A program made the translations under genes and the position numbers. A DNA stretch of 64,000 bases, from positions 43,802 through 107,801 of IMG/VR virus record IMGVR_UViG_3300046777_001606, one strand, 5' to 3'. Shown here in pieces: positions 10,455-18,800 of the stretch. Under the pieces are notes generated by a model, which saw only the letters and a program-made list of their open reading frames with translations, was not told the DNA's origin and did not search any database. The DNA comes from a virus. Positions within the stretch are counted from its first letter, which is position 1, and each line of letters starts with the position of its first letter.

Positions 10455-11864
10455 ATGCTTAATCCATTTTTTCTTCAAGGATCTCAATCGGAACAAGGTT
10501 TAATTCAGGACCTTGTAAATGAGCAATTGAGAATGTATGGAGTTGAAGTTTATTATATACCAAGAAAAATAGCAACAATATCTAAGGTAATTAGAGAGGT
10601 TATACGATCAAAATTTGATAGTGCATATCCAATCGAAGCTTATGTAGAAAATTATGATGGGTATGATGGATCAACAACAATATTATCAAAGTTTGGTATT
10701 CAGGCAACAAATGAATTAACATTGATTATATCAAGAGAAAGATTTGAGTATTACATTACACCATTAATTGAAGGTTTTGCTGATGTTTTGATATCAACAA
10801 GACCAAAAGAGGGAGATCTAATTTATTTTCCTTTGGGAGATAGAGTATTTGAAATTAAATTTGTTGAGCACGAAAAACCATTCTATCAATTACAAAAAAA
10901 CTATGTTTATGAGTTGAGGTGCGAGCTATTTCAATATGAAGATGAAGATATTTCTACTGGTATTTCTGAAATTGATGATACAACTAGTGCAATAGGATCT
11001 GAAGGGTATACTGAAATATTAAATTTAATTGGTGTAGGTATTGCATCCACTGCTACAGCGACATCACATATTGTAAGTGGTGGTGTTAGATTAATTCAAA
11101 TAACTAATCGTGGTGAAGGTTATTCTTCAACGCCAATTGTAGCAATTTCTTCCGCCCCAACTGGAGGACTAACAGCATCAGGAATTGCTACAATGATTGG
11201 TGGTATTATTGCATGTGATGGGTCAAAAGATGGGTTAAAAGTTCAAGGAGTTCAAATTACAAACGCTGGTTATGGATATACTGTTGCACCTGGAGTAGCT
11301 TTTATAGGTGGTGGTGGGTCTGGCGTTGCTGCAACAACATATATTGGTAATGGTGTTGTTGGCGTGATTACCGTTACTAATGGCGGTGGTGGGTACTTTA
11401 CTGCACCTACAGTAACATTTAGTGCTCCAACTGGAATTGGATCAACTGTTACAGCTCAAGGTGTAGCAGTTATTAGTGTTGATGGTGTAGTCACATCCAT
11501 TAAACTTACAAATGCTGGTGTTGGATATACACAAACACCAACAATAACAATTTCTGCACCAAATGCAAGTGGAGTTGGATTAGGAACTTACTTGGTTGGG
11601 GAGACTGTAACAGGAAGTGCAAGCAGTGTAACTGCTAGAGTTAAGTCTTGGGATCTAACAACAAATGAGCTCAGGGTTTCCAATTTAACAGGCAAATTTG
11701 TTGCAGGAGAAAATATTGTTGGAAGCGAATCTGGCGCATCTTATAAGTTAAGATTGCTTAACCAAAATGCGGATATTAATCCCTATGCACAAAACTTTGA
11801 AATAGAAACTGAAGGTGATGCTATATTTGATTTTACCGAGTCAAATCCTTTTGGAGACCCTTGA
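10455..11864 (+). CDS. gp14: Neck protein gp14 with inserted repeat modules
   Basis: This is the second neck protein, 469 residues against 256 in T4. The first 190 residues carry the gp14 core (EQGLIQDLVNEQLRMYGVEV near residue 13, then YYIPRK and an EGDLIYFP..DRVFEIKFVE strand-rich stretch). The extra length is a tandem array at about residues 213-375 of units resembling [IVL]TNxGxGYxxxPxVxIS, each about 40 residues, in four or five copies. A second module at about 377-435 follows (YLVGETVTGSASS ... GKFVAGENIVGSES). The gp14 C-terminus then resumes (NADINPYAQNFEIE, DFTESNPFGDP). The inserts look like beta-rich decoration on the neck. Core assignment is firm from sequence and its position after gp13. 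Confidence 0.9.
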   Translation: MLNPFFLQGSQSEQGLIQDLVNEQLRMYGVEVYYIPRKIATISKVIREVIRSKFDSAYPIEAYVENYDGYDGSTTILSKFGIQATNELTLIISRERFEYYITPLIEGFADVLISTRPKEGDLIYFPLGDRVFEIKFVEHEKPFYQLQKNYVYELRCELFQYEDEDISTGISEIDDTTSAIGSEGYTEILNLIGVGIASTATATSHIVSGGVRLIQITNRGEGYSSTPIVAISSAPTGGLTASGIATMIGGIIACDGSKDGLKVQGVQITNAGYGYTVAPGVAFIGGGGSGVAATTYIGNGVVGVITVTNGGGGYFTAPTVTFSAPTGIGSTVTAQGVAVISVDGVVTSIKLTNAGVGYTQTPTITISAPNASGVGLGTYLVGETVTGSASSVTARVKSWDLTTNELRVSNLTGKFVAGENIVGSESGASYKLRLLNQNADINPYAQNFEIETEGDAIFDFTESNPFGDP

Positions 11865-11876
11865 TTCTATTTTTTG

Positions 11877-11883
11877 TTAAATA
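11877..11883 (+). promoter_or_regulatory. Late promoter -10 (TTAAATA) before gp15
   Basis: TTAAATA sits in the 43-base gap after gp14 and 24 bases before the gp15 start. It is one base from the CTAAATA form seen at other late genes of this window. The match is short, so this is supported mainly by its intergenic position. Confidence 0.45.
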
Positions 11884-11907
11884 GATATACAATACAATTT
11901 TATTAAT

Positions 11908-12912
11908 ATGTTTGAATATTTTTATCACGAAATTTTAAGAAAAACAATCATTTCTTTTGGTAATCTGTTTAATAATATTACTATTAAGCACAAAGATGAG
12001 GATGATGATGTTTTCAGTACGCTAAAAGTTCCTCTAGCGTATGGTCCTACGCAGAAATTTTTAGCTCGCTTAGAGCAGTCTCGTGATTTAAATAAACCAG
12101 TTCAAATTACATTGCCCAGAATGTCTTTTGAATTTGTTGGATTAACATATGATGGGTCCAGGAAAGTTACAACAACTCAATCTTTTATTGCACCAACAAC
12201 AACAGATAAAACAGACATAAGAAGAACATACATGCCTGTTCCATACAATATGGAATTTGAACTTAGCATCATGGCAAAATTAAATGATGATATGCTTCAA
12301 ATAGTTGAGCAAATTTTACCGTACTTTCAACCAACTTACAATTTAACGGTTGATCTAGTATCAACAATTGGAGAAAAAAGAGATATTCCTGTGGTATTTG
12401 AAGGAATAACAATGCAAGATGATTATGAGGGGGACTTTAGTACTAGAAGAGTACTAATGTATACTTTACGATTTGTTGCTAAAACATATTTGTTTGGACC
12501 AATTTCTGGATCTTCTATTTCTTCGGATATTATCAAAAAAGTTTCTATTGGATATGTTTCGGGAGATCTTACAAAGACACCAACAAGAGAACTCACTTAT
12601 ACAGTAGAGCCAAGAGCAACAAAAAGTTACACGGGAAATACTGTTACTACTCTTTCTAACGATATTAGCGAAACTACCACTACAATTACAGTAGCCAGTT
12701 CTTCAGGAATTTCTGCAAACTCATATATTGTTATTGATGAAGAAGAAATGCAGGTCATTTCAGTAACTGGAAATAATTTAAAAGTATCCAGGGGTGCTGA
12801 TAATACATCAATATCATCTCATGTATCGGGATCTGGAGTAAAACTCATAACTACTGCAGATAACGATTTAATTGAAGCTGGAGATGATTTTGGATTTAGC
12901 GGATCACTATGA
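11908..12912 (+). CDS. gp15: Tail sheath stabiliser and completion protein gp15
   Basis: In T4, gp15 caps the finished tail and joins it to the neck. This protein has 334 residues (T4: 272). It starts MFEYFYHEILRKTIISFGN, followed by FNNITIKH and VPLAYGPTQKFLAR, then YMPVPYNMEFELSIM and VEQILPYFQPTYNLTV, all in the order expected for the gp15 family. The additional C-terminal part at about residues 245-318 (TTITVASSSG ... VIDEEEMQVISV ... VSRGADNTS) matches a module in the giant DUF4815 protein. The gene overlaps gp16 by 4 bases. Start is the first ATG after the gp14 gap; identification is firm. Confidence 0.9.
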   Translation: MFEYFYHEILRKTIISFGNLFNNITIKHKDEDDDVFSTLKVPLAYGPTQKFLARLEQSRDLNKPVQITLPRMSFEFVGLTYDGSRKVTTTQSFIAPTTTDKTDIRRTYMPVPYNMEFELSIMAKLNDDMLQIVEQILPYFQPTYNLTVDLVSTIGEKRDIPVVFEGITMQDDYEGDFSTRRVLMYTLRFVAKTYLFGPISGSSISSDIIKKVSIGYVSGDLTKTPTRELTYTVEPRATKSYTGNTVTTLSNDISETTTTITVASSSGISANSYIVIDEEEMQVISVTGNNLKVSRGADNTSISSHVSGSGVKLITTADNDLIEAGDDFGFSGSL

Positions 12913-13361
12913 AAATGACTAAAAAATATAAAAATTTAGATGATTCTTTCAACGTAGAAACTGAGATTGTATTGGAAGAAAAAAATGGGATTGATTTGAT
13001 TCAAAACCAAACACAAAATAATATAAATTTAAATACAAACTCAGATGATATTAAAAAAGATTATGAATATACCAGAGGAAATTTATATTCAATTATAGAA
13101 AAAGGTCAAGAAGCAATTAATGGGGTCTTAGAGTTAGCACAAGAAAGTGAAATGCCTAGAGCATATGAAGTGGTAGGTCAATTAATTAAAAATGTTGCAG
13201 ATGCTACAGACAAATTAATGGATCTACAAAAAAAATTAAAAGATATCGAAGAAACAAAAACGCAAAAAGGACCAACAAATGTTACAAATGCATTGTTTGT
13301 TGGATCAACTGCTGAGTTATCAAAATTATTGAAAGATGGATTAAACTCTCAAGATAAATAA
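12909..13361 (+). CDS. gp16: Small terminase subunit gp16
   Basis: gp16 recognises concatemeric DNA and regulates the packaging ATPase gp17. The 150-residue protein (T4: 164) has a poorly conserved acidic N-terminus, then the central helical hairpin typical of the family: DYEYTRGNLYSIIEKGQEAI, followed by LAQESEMPRAYEVVGQLIKN and a KLMDLQKKLKDIEE coiled-coil end. The AESEMPRAYEV region matches the T4 stretch around NADSPRHMEV. It overlaps gp15 by ATGA; a second in-frame ATG two codons later (12915) is also possible. Unusually, its partner gp17 is 19 kb downstream, separated by the accessory structural island. Confidence 0.88.
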   Translation: MKMTKKYKNLDDSFNVETEIVLEEKNGIDLIQNQTQNNINLNTNSDDIKKDYEYTRGNLYSIIEKGQEAINGVLELAQESEMPRAYEVVGQLIKNVADATDKLMDLQKKLKDIEETKTQKGPTNVTNALFVGSTAELSKLLKDGLNSQDK

Positions 13362-13373
13362 TTAAAAAAACCG

Positions 13374-13709
13374 ATGGCAGTTCCAACAGTAAATATAACA
13401 ATAGAAAAAGGTGCAGATTATGCATCAACTTTTACAATTTCGAATTCGGATGGAACACCATTTGATTTGACAAATCAAAGCGCAGTTGCAAAACTAAAGA
13501 AATTTCCATCCACAACAACATCATATTCTTTTACCCCAAATTTAATCATAGCAACTGGTAAAGTAACTATTTCTATGGGAAATACGGTAACAAATTCCAT
13601 TGAACCTGGTAGATATTATTACGATATAATTTTAACAAATAATATAACATCCAAAAAAGCAAGAGTTATTCAAGGCATGGCTATTGTTACACCATCAATT
13701 TCTACATAA
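13374..13709 (+). CDS. Small beta-rich virion protein, unknown function
   Basis: This 111-residue protein starts 12 bases after gp16. The sequence (NITIEKGADYASTFTISNSD, then GTPFDLTN, then IEPGRYYYDIILTN) is strand-rich and has the layout of immunoglobulin-like or BppU-type adhesin domains of phage tails: a 'KGADY' strand, a D-G-T-P-F-D-L turn, and a G-x-Y-Y-Y-D-I strand. No catalytic residues are visible. It opens the accessory structural island, and a minor structural or decoration role is inferred. The stop codon TAA is part of a late promoter element for the next gene. Confidence 0.7.
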   Translation: MAVPTVNITIEKGADYASTFTISNSDGTPFDLTNQSAVAKLKKFPSTTTSYSFTPNLIIATGKVTISMGNTVTNSIEPGRYYYDIILTNNITSKKARVIQGMAIVTPSIST

Positions 13710-13712
13710 ATA
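13706..13712 (+). promoter_or_regulatory. Late promoter -10 (ATAAATA) over a stop codon
   Basis: CATAAATA overlaps the TAA stop (13707-13709) of the preceding gene and lies 23 bases before the ATG at 13735. It matches the core of the T4-type late promoter TATAAATA. Confidence 0.6.
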
Positions 13713-13734
13713 ATTAATATGGTTTTTAGTCTTT

Positions 13735-14064
13735 ATGGCGGAATATAACGTAAGACTTGATGACCAAGGAGCATTGTTCACCCCAGAACAATATTCAATA
13801 TCTGTAGCACGAGGAGCTGTGGCAGAAAATCTTTCAAATCTCAATGATGTTTTAGTTTCTGATCTTGGAAATAAAGATCAGTATGTTTTAGTTTATGATG
13901 CTTCTTTACAAAAATATAAATTAGTAAATCCTGATGTTATTTTAAATTCCGCAGCTTCTACAGAAACGAATCAACCAGGATTAGTTGGTTACGCAACGGC
14001 ATTTATTAATAGACTTGATACAGATCTTGATGATAAAATTGATATTGATGCTGGAACTTTTTAA
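13735..14064 (+). CDS. Small virion protein with IDAGTF C-terminus
   Basis: This is a 109-residue protein of unknown function. It reads MAEYNVRLDDQGALFTPEQY at the start, has a central VAENLSNLNDVLVSDLGNKD segment, and ends DLDDKIDIDAGTF. The same terminal motif (IDAGSF) closes the next, larger fibre-like protein, which suggests a shared assembly or trimerisation tag. The central NLNDV...L...D.YVLVYDAS pattern resembles short linker domains of cyanophage tail fibres. It is flanked by a late promoter element on both sides, so late structural expression is inferred. Confidence 0.7.
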   Translation: MAEYNVRLDDQGALFTPEQYSISVARGAVAENLSNLNDVLVSDLGNKDQYVLVYDASLQKYKLVNPDVILNSAASTETNQPGLVGYATAFINRLDTDLDDKIDIDAGTF

Positions 14065-14066
14065 AA

Positions 14067-14073
14067 CTAAATA
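14067..14073 (+). promoter_or_regulatory. Late promoter -10 (CTAAATA)
   Basis: CTAAATA lies 3 bases after the preceding stop and 28 bases before the ATG at 14101, which is itself preceded by an AGAAAGGA ribosome-binding stretch. It matches the cyanophage late motif. Confidence 0.65.
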
Positions 14074-14100
14074 TTAATAACGGAATATAGAGAAAGGAAA

Positions 14101-15591
14101 ATGCCTTCACCAGTTATTCAGTTTAAAAGAGGATTATTTGCAAACTTACCTGGATTGCAAGCTGGTGAACCTGGATTTACAACAGATAAATATGATCTTT
14201 ATATTGGATTAACATCAGAGACTTCCACAAATAAATTTTTTGGATCCCATAGATATTGGAGCAAAGAAACAACTTCTACAGGTAGTGGTGTAAATCTTGT
14301 AGAAGGAAGCGTCAATGGTACAAGTTTTATTACACTTGCATCTCCAGCATCTCTTGTAGGAATTGTTACATATTATTTTCCAGGAACACAGGGAACTACA
14401 AGCACAGTTCTCACAAATGACGGAAATGGTAATTTAAGTTGGTCTAGTGGATCTTTAAATCCAGTATTTACTGGAATTTCAACATTTATGGGACTTGTTG
14501 ATGCTAATGGTGGTGCTACGATTGATAATATTCAAATTGGAATTGTAAATGATAACACAATTGATACATCTACAGGAAATCTAACAATTGATTCTGCAGG
14601 TGGAACAATTACTGTAAATGATCAATTAGTTGTAACTGGAATATCTACATTCAATGGTAATGTTGATGTTGATCAATCTCTAAATGTTGATGGAAATGTA
14701 AATGTAACTGGAATTTCTACATTTACCGGAATTACTACCGTTACTGGACCAACATTATTTACTACTCAATTTAGTTCTTCTGGAGTTTCATCATTTAAGA
14801 ATAGTACAGATAATACTTTAGGAAATGCAGATACTGGTGCAGTTCAAATTGATGGTGGAGTTGGCATCAATAAAAACGTAACCATTGGGCAAAATCTTTA
14901 TGTTGGTGGATATTCTGAGTTTGTTGGTGTTGTAACATTTAAAGGTGGAACCATTAGTCTTGGCGATGAAGATACTGATAGTATAACGATCGGTGCAGAA
15001 TTTGCTTCAGATTTAATTCCAAATGCTGATGCCGGTTACAATTTAGGTAACTTTAATAAGAGATGGAAAAACGCCATTTTTTCTGGAATTGTAACAAGTA
15101 ACACTTTTGTTGGTGAAGTTAATTCGCCAACATTCGATACCAATCAATCTGGTGTTGTTGTTACAGGTATTGTTACCGCAACTACTGGAAATATTACTGG
15201 AAATTTAACAGTTGGTGGTAATCTTTTTGTTAATGGATCAACAACTCAAGTCAATACACAAACATTAACTGTTGAAGATGCTTTGATTGAAGTTGGTCTT
15301 GTAAATGGATCAGCACCATCAACAGATCTTGATCTGGATCTCGGTTTACTTTTAAACTATTTTGACGGATCTGCTAAAAAAGCGGCTGTTTATTGGGATG
15401 ATAGCGCATCAAGAATTGTTCTTGCTTCACAAGTTTCTGAGTCTTCTGGAGTATTGGCTGCCTCTGGATATGCAGGATTGGAAATTGGATCACTCTATGT
15501 CAACGATTGTGCAGGTCAAACTCAGGTTATTTCTTGCACGGGATCAACAAGAAATCTAATTAATATAACAATAGATGCTGGTTCTTTCTGA
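14101..15591 (+). CDS. Tail-fibre-like virion protein (496 aa)
   Basis: The N-terminus PVIQFKRGLFANLPGLQAGE followed by PGFTTDKYDLYIG is the pattern of the N-terminal domain of phage tropism or tail-fibre proteins (major tropism determinant-like). The body consists of repeated strands of the type VTGISTFxG and VDGNVNVTG, as expected of an intertwined beta fibre. A domain at about residues 365-450 (GGNLFVNGSTTQVN, then TVEDALIEVG) is shared with the 1206-residue protein downstream (GDLYVDGTTTQIN...). It ends NITIDAGSF, like the protein before it. The gene has a good ribosome-binding site (AAAGGA) and overlaps the next small gene by one base. A distal tail or fibre role is inferred. Confidence 0.75.
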   Translation: MPSPVIQFKRGLFANLPGLQAGEPGFTTDKYDLYIGLTSETSTNKFFGSHRYWSKETTSTGSGVNLVEGSVNGTSFITLASPASLVGIVTYYFPGTQGTTSTVLTNDGNGNLSWSSGSLNPVFTGISTFMGLVDANGGATIDNIQIGIVNDNTIDTSTGNLTIDSAGGTITVNDQLVVTGISTFNGNVDVDQSLNVDGNVNVTGISTFTGITTVTGPTLFTTQFSSSGVSSFKNSTDNTLGNADTGAVQIDGGVGINKNVTIGQNLYVGGYSEFVGVVTFKGGTISLGDEDTDSITIGAEFASDLIPNADAGYNLGNFNKRWKNAIFSGIVTSNTFVGEVNSPTFDTNQSGVVVTGIVTATTGNITGNLTVGGNLFVNGSTTQVNTQTLTVEDALIEVGLVNGSAPSTDLDLDLGLLLNYFDGSAKKAAVYWDDSASRIVLASQVSESSGVLAASGYAGLEIGSLYVNDCAGQTQVISCTGSTRNLINITIDAGSF

Positions 15592-15758
15592 TGGCAACTG
15601 AAACTGATTTAAAATATTTGTTAAATTCATATCAAAAAAAATCTATTGACTTATTAACTCAACTTGTTGTAGTCGAAACAAAATTAGAACAGTCTCTTGT
15701 AAAAATTCAAGAATTAGAGCAAAAAATAAAAAAATATGAAGAAGATTCTTCATATTGA
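15591..15758 (+). CDS. Small coiled-coil protein, unknown
   Basis: This 55-residue ORF has its ATG overlapping the upstream TGA by one base (TGATG). The sequence has hydrophobic heptads (LLTQLVVVETKLEQSLVKIQ, then ELEQKIKKYEED) predicting a continuous coiled coil. It ends before an intergenic late promoter and a terminator-like palindrome. It could be a fibre chaperone or a trimerisation helper, but only the coiled coil is actually visible. Confidence 0.65.
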   Translation: MATETDLKYLLNSYQKKSIDLLTQLVVVETKLEQSLVKIQELEQKIKKYEEDSSY

Positions 15759-15764
15759 AATTAA

Positions 15765-15771
15765 CTAAATA
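15765..15771 (+). promoter_or_regulatory. Late promoter-like CTAAATA before a palindrome
   Basis: CTAAATA follows the small coiled-coil gene by 6 bases. Because a perfect palindrome lies about 18 bases downstream, its use as a promoter is less certain than at other sites. Confidence 0.4.
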
Positions 15772-15788
15772 TTTTTAATGCTAATGAG

Positions 15789-15812
15789 AGTTCAATATAT
15801 ATTGAACTTTTA
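15789..15812 (+). terminator. Perfect 20-bp palindrome with T-run (terminator-like)
   Basis: AGTTCAATATATATTGAACT is a perfect inverted repeat and is followed by TTT. It sits in the 85-base gap between the small coiled-coil gene and the 1206-residue fibre gene. The stem is AT-rich, so as a terminator it would be weak; a protein-binding or RNA-stabilising role is equally possible. Confidence 0.5.
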
Positions 15813-15843
15813 AGGTATATACCAAAAATTTTAATTCGATTCA

Positions 15844-18800
15844 ATGGCAGATCCAAACATTAAGATTAAACGATCATCCGTTCCGGGGAAAAGGCCAACG
15901 CTTGATCAAATATCTTTGGGTGAGTTAGGATTAAATACATATGATGGACAATTATTTACGCAGGTTGATACCTCTGGTGTTGGAATTGCAACTACAATTG
16001 CATCACTTACTCCTTGGAAAGAGAATTATGGTGGCGCATCAATTTTTTATGCAAATTCCGTTGGTGTAGGGACCACAAATCCATTAGGAACTTTTCAAGT
16101 TGGAACTGGCATCACAATGTATGGTGCCACAGGAATTATTAGTGCAACAAGATTTGATGGTGGATTGAATCCTTTAGGAAAATCATATTATGTTGCCACA
16201 AATGGAAGTGATAATAATACGGGAAATAATATTAATGAGCCATATTCAACACTTAAACATGCTTTGAGTGTTGCAACTTCTGGAGATACAATTTTTGTTC
16301 AGTCAGGTACATTTACAGAAGTTTTTCCCCTAACAGTTCCTGTGGGAGTAACTGTTAGAGGCGTTAGTCTTCGTGGAACTTTTATTCAACCAACGTCTGG
16401 CACACAACAAAATGATGGTTTCTTATTGAATGGTGAAACTACAGTTGAAGATCTAACGATTGGTAATATTTACGAACCTGGATATGCGTTTAAATTTGCA
16501 AATAATGCAAAAACTACAACTCGTTCTCCATACGTTCAGAGAGTTACTGTATTAAACAGAGGATCAGTAACTTCTGCAACAGATCCATATGGATTTGATA
16601 CTGCACACTCTCCACCGACCTCATATAAAGCAGGACGTGGTGTTCTGATTGATGGTAGTGTTCAAGACCCAACAACTCTTGAACCCGCAATGTTGTTTAA
16701 TGAGTGTACTTTCATCACTCCAAATAATACTGCGTTGGAGATGACTAATGGCGCAAGAACAGAGTGGGTCAATTGTTTTGCGTATCTTGCAGATAAAGGA
16801 GTCTATGCATATGACGGAAATGTTGGTCTTGCAAGTGCTGGATATGTAAGAATTAAAACTTCTGGATTTTCTGGAACAACTCCTGCAGCAAATGATGAAC
16901 TCTATTATCTTGAAGCAAATTCTCAATCGGGTACTTATGCTCAGGTTGGAACTGCTCTCACGATCACAAGAGTTGGTCATGGATTGACTGTTGGTGATAG
17001 AATTTTTGCAGATTTTACATCTGGAACAGCAACGGATGGATTTTATCGTGTTACTGGATATGTAGGAGTCAATACATTTTCAGTTACAATGGTTGGGTCA
17101 GCCACTACTAGTGGAAATGTATCTTATAAAGAAGCCTTAGGATTTGGTACAGTTAGAAGTTATACATCGGCAACTGGTTTATCTTCGATTACCGCAAAAG
17201 GTGAAGGTTTGTTTGAAATACCTTCATCAAGACTTGGTAAGACTGTCACTGGTTATGGTAATGCTTCATTATCATCCTCTCAAGAGAAGTTTGGAACTGC
17301 TTCGTTAGTTTTAGATGGAACTGGTGATTATATTAGATGTGAAGGTGGAACTGATTTTGCATTTGCTGGAAACTTTACAGCAGAAACCTGGATTTATCCA
17401 ACAAGTGTTGCTGGAAATAGATATCTTTTTTCACTTGGATCAGAAGCAGCAGGTAGATATAATCTTTTTCTAGTAAGTGGTGTTCTAACTGGTAATTTTT
17501 ATGGCGCTTCTTCCACGACTTTTGGTGGATCTATTTCCACTAATACTTGGACACATATTGCATTAGTTCGTTCTGGTTCAACCATTACTGTATATGTAGA
17601 TGGAACTGCACTTGGAACAACCGAAACAAACTCTTCTGCAATTGGTAACACCGGACAATTAACAATTGGTGCTGATACCAGTGGTGTTAACACCTTTGTT
17701 GGATATATTGATGAATTAAGAATTTCAAATACCGCAAGATATACTGGTAACTTTAGTACAGCAACATCTCAATTCAATTCTGATGGAAGTGATAAATTAC
17801 TTCTTCACTTTGATGGCGTAACAGGAAGCACATCATTTACTGATAGTTCAATTCCAACTCAGGATATACGTTGGGTTCGTTCTGGAGTAGGAATTGCAAC
17901 TGCAACCAAGATTACACTTGCCGATTATCAGCAGTTTGGTGCTGAAATGAGATCGATTGGATCTGCTGTAGTCTTCGGTAATACTGGCATCAGTGCAAGT
18001 GGACCTGGCGTTGGACTAAGAATGTTTGCCTTTAACTTTGGGCATATTGGATCTGGTAAAGATTTTAGTCAGGATGTATCTCTTGTTAATCAGGCAGCAG
18101 AAGTTGTTAAGACTAACAATGCTAATGTTTATTTTGTATCGATTGATCAATCTGGCGATTTTAGAGTTGGTGATGCTTTCTACGTTAACCAAGAAGCAGG
18201 AACTGTAAACTTTGGTGGACAGAATTTTACACTGAATAGTCTATCGGATCTTAATATTACTGATGGTGTAAACACAAATACAATTACACCAACAACGGCA
18301 ACGATTGGTAATATTCAAATTTCTGGAAATGAGATTACCTCAACTTCAGGTAACATTAATATTAATCCATCTGGAACCTCAGAAACTAATGTTGATGGTA
18401 ATTTAAATGTTAGTGGTATTTTAACTGCCTCTGTATTACAGACTGGTGCCTTGCAATTAGGAGATACTTCCATTGCTCTTGATGATACTGGTTCTAATGG
18501 GACCATCAGACTTAATACTGATAATGTAGAAGCATTAAGAGTTACAAATAATCAAAGAGTTGGTATTGCTAGCATTGCACCAACGTCAAGATTAGATGTT
18601 GGTGGCGATGTTAAAATTAGTGGTGTTATTACAGCTACAACATTTAGTGGTCAGGTTAATTCTGGTGTAGCTACTATTACAACACTTAATACTACAACCG
18701 GAAATATTGTTACTGGTGTCGTAACAACCTTAACAAGCACTAATGCTAGTTTAACCAATATTAACTCTACTGGAATCAGTACTCTTGGAATTACCAGTAC

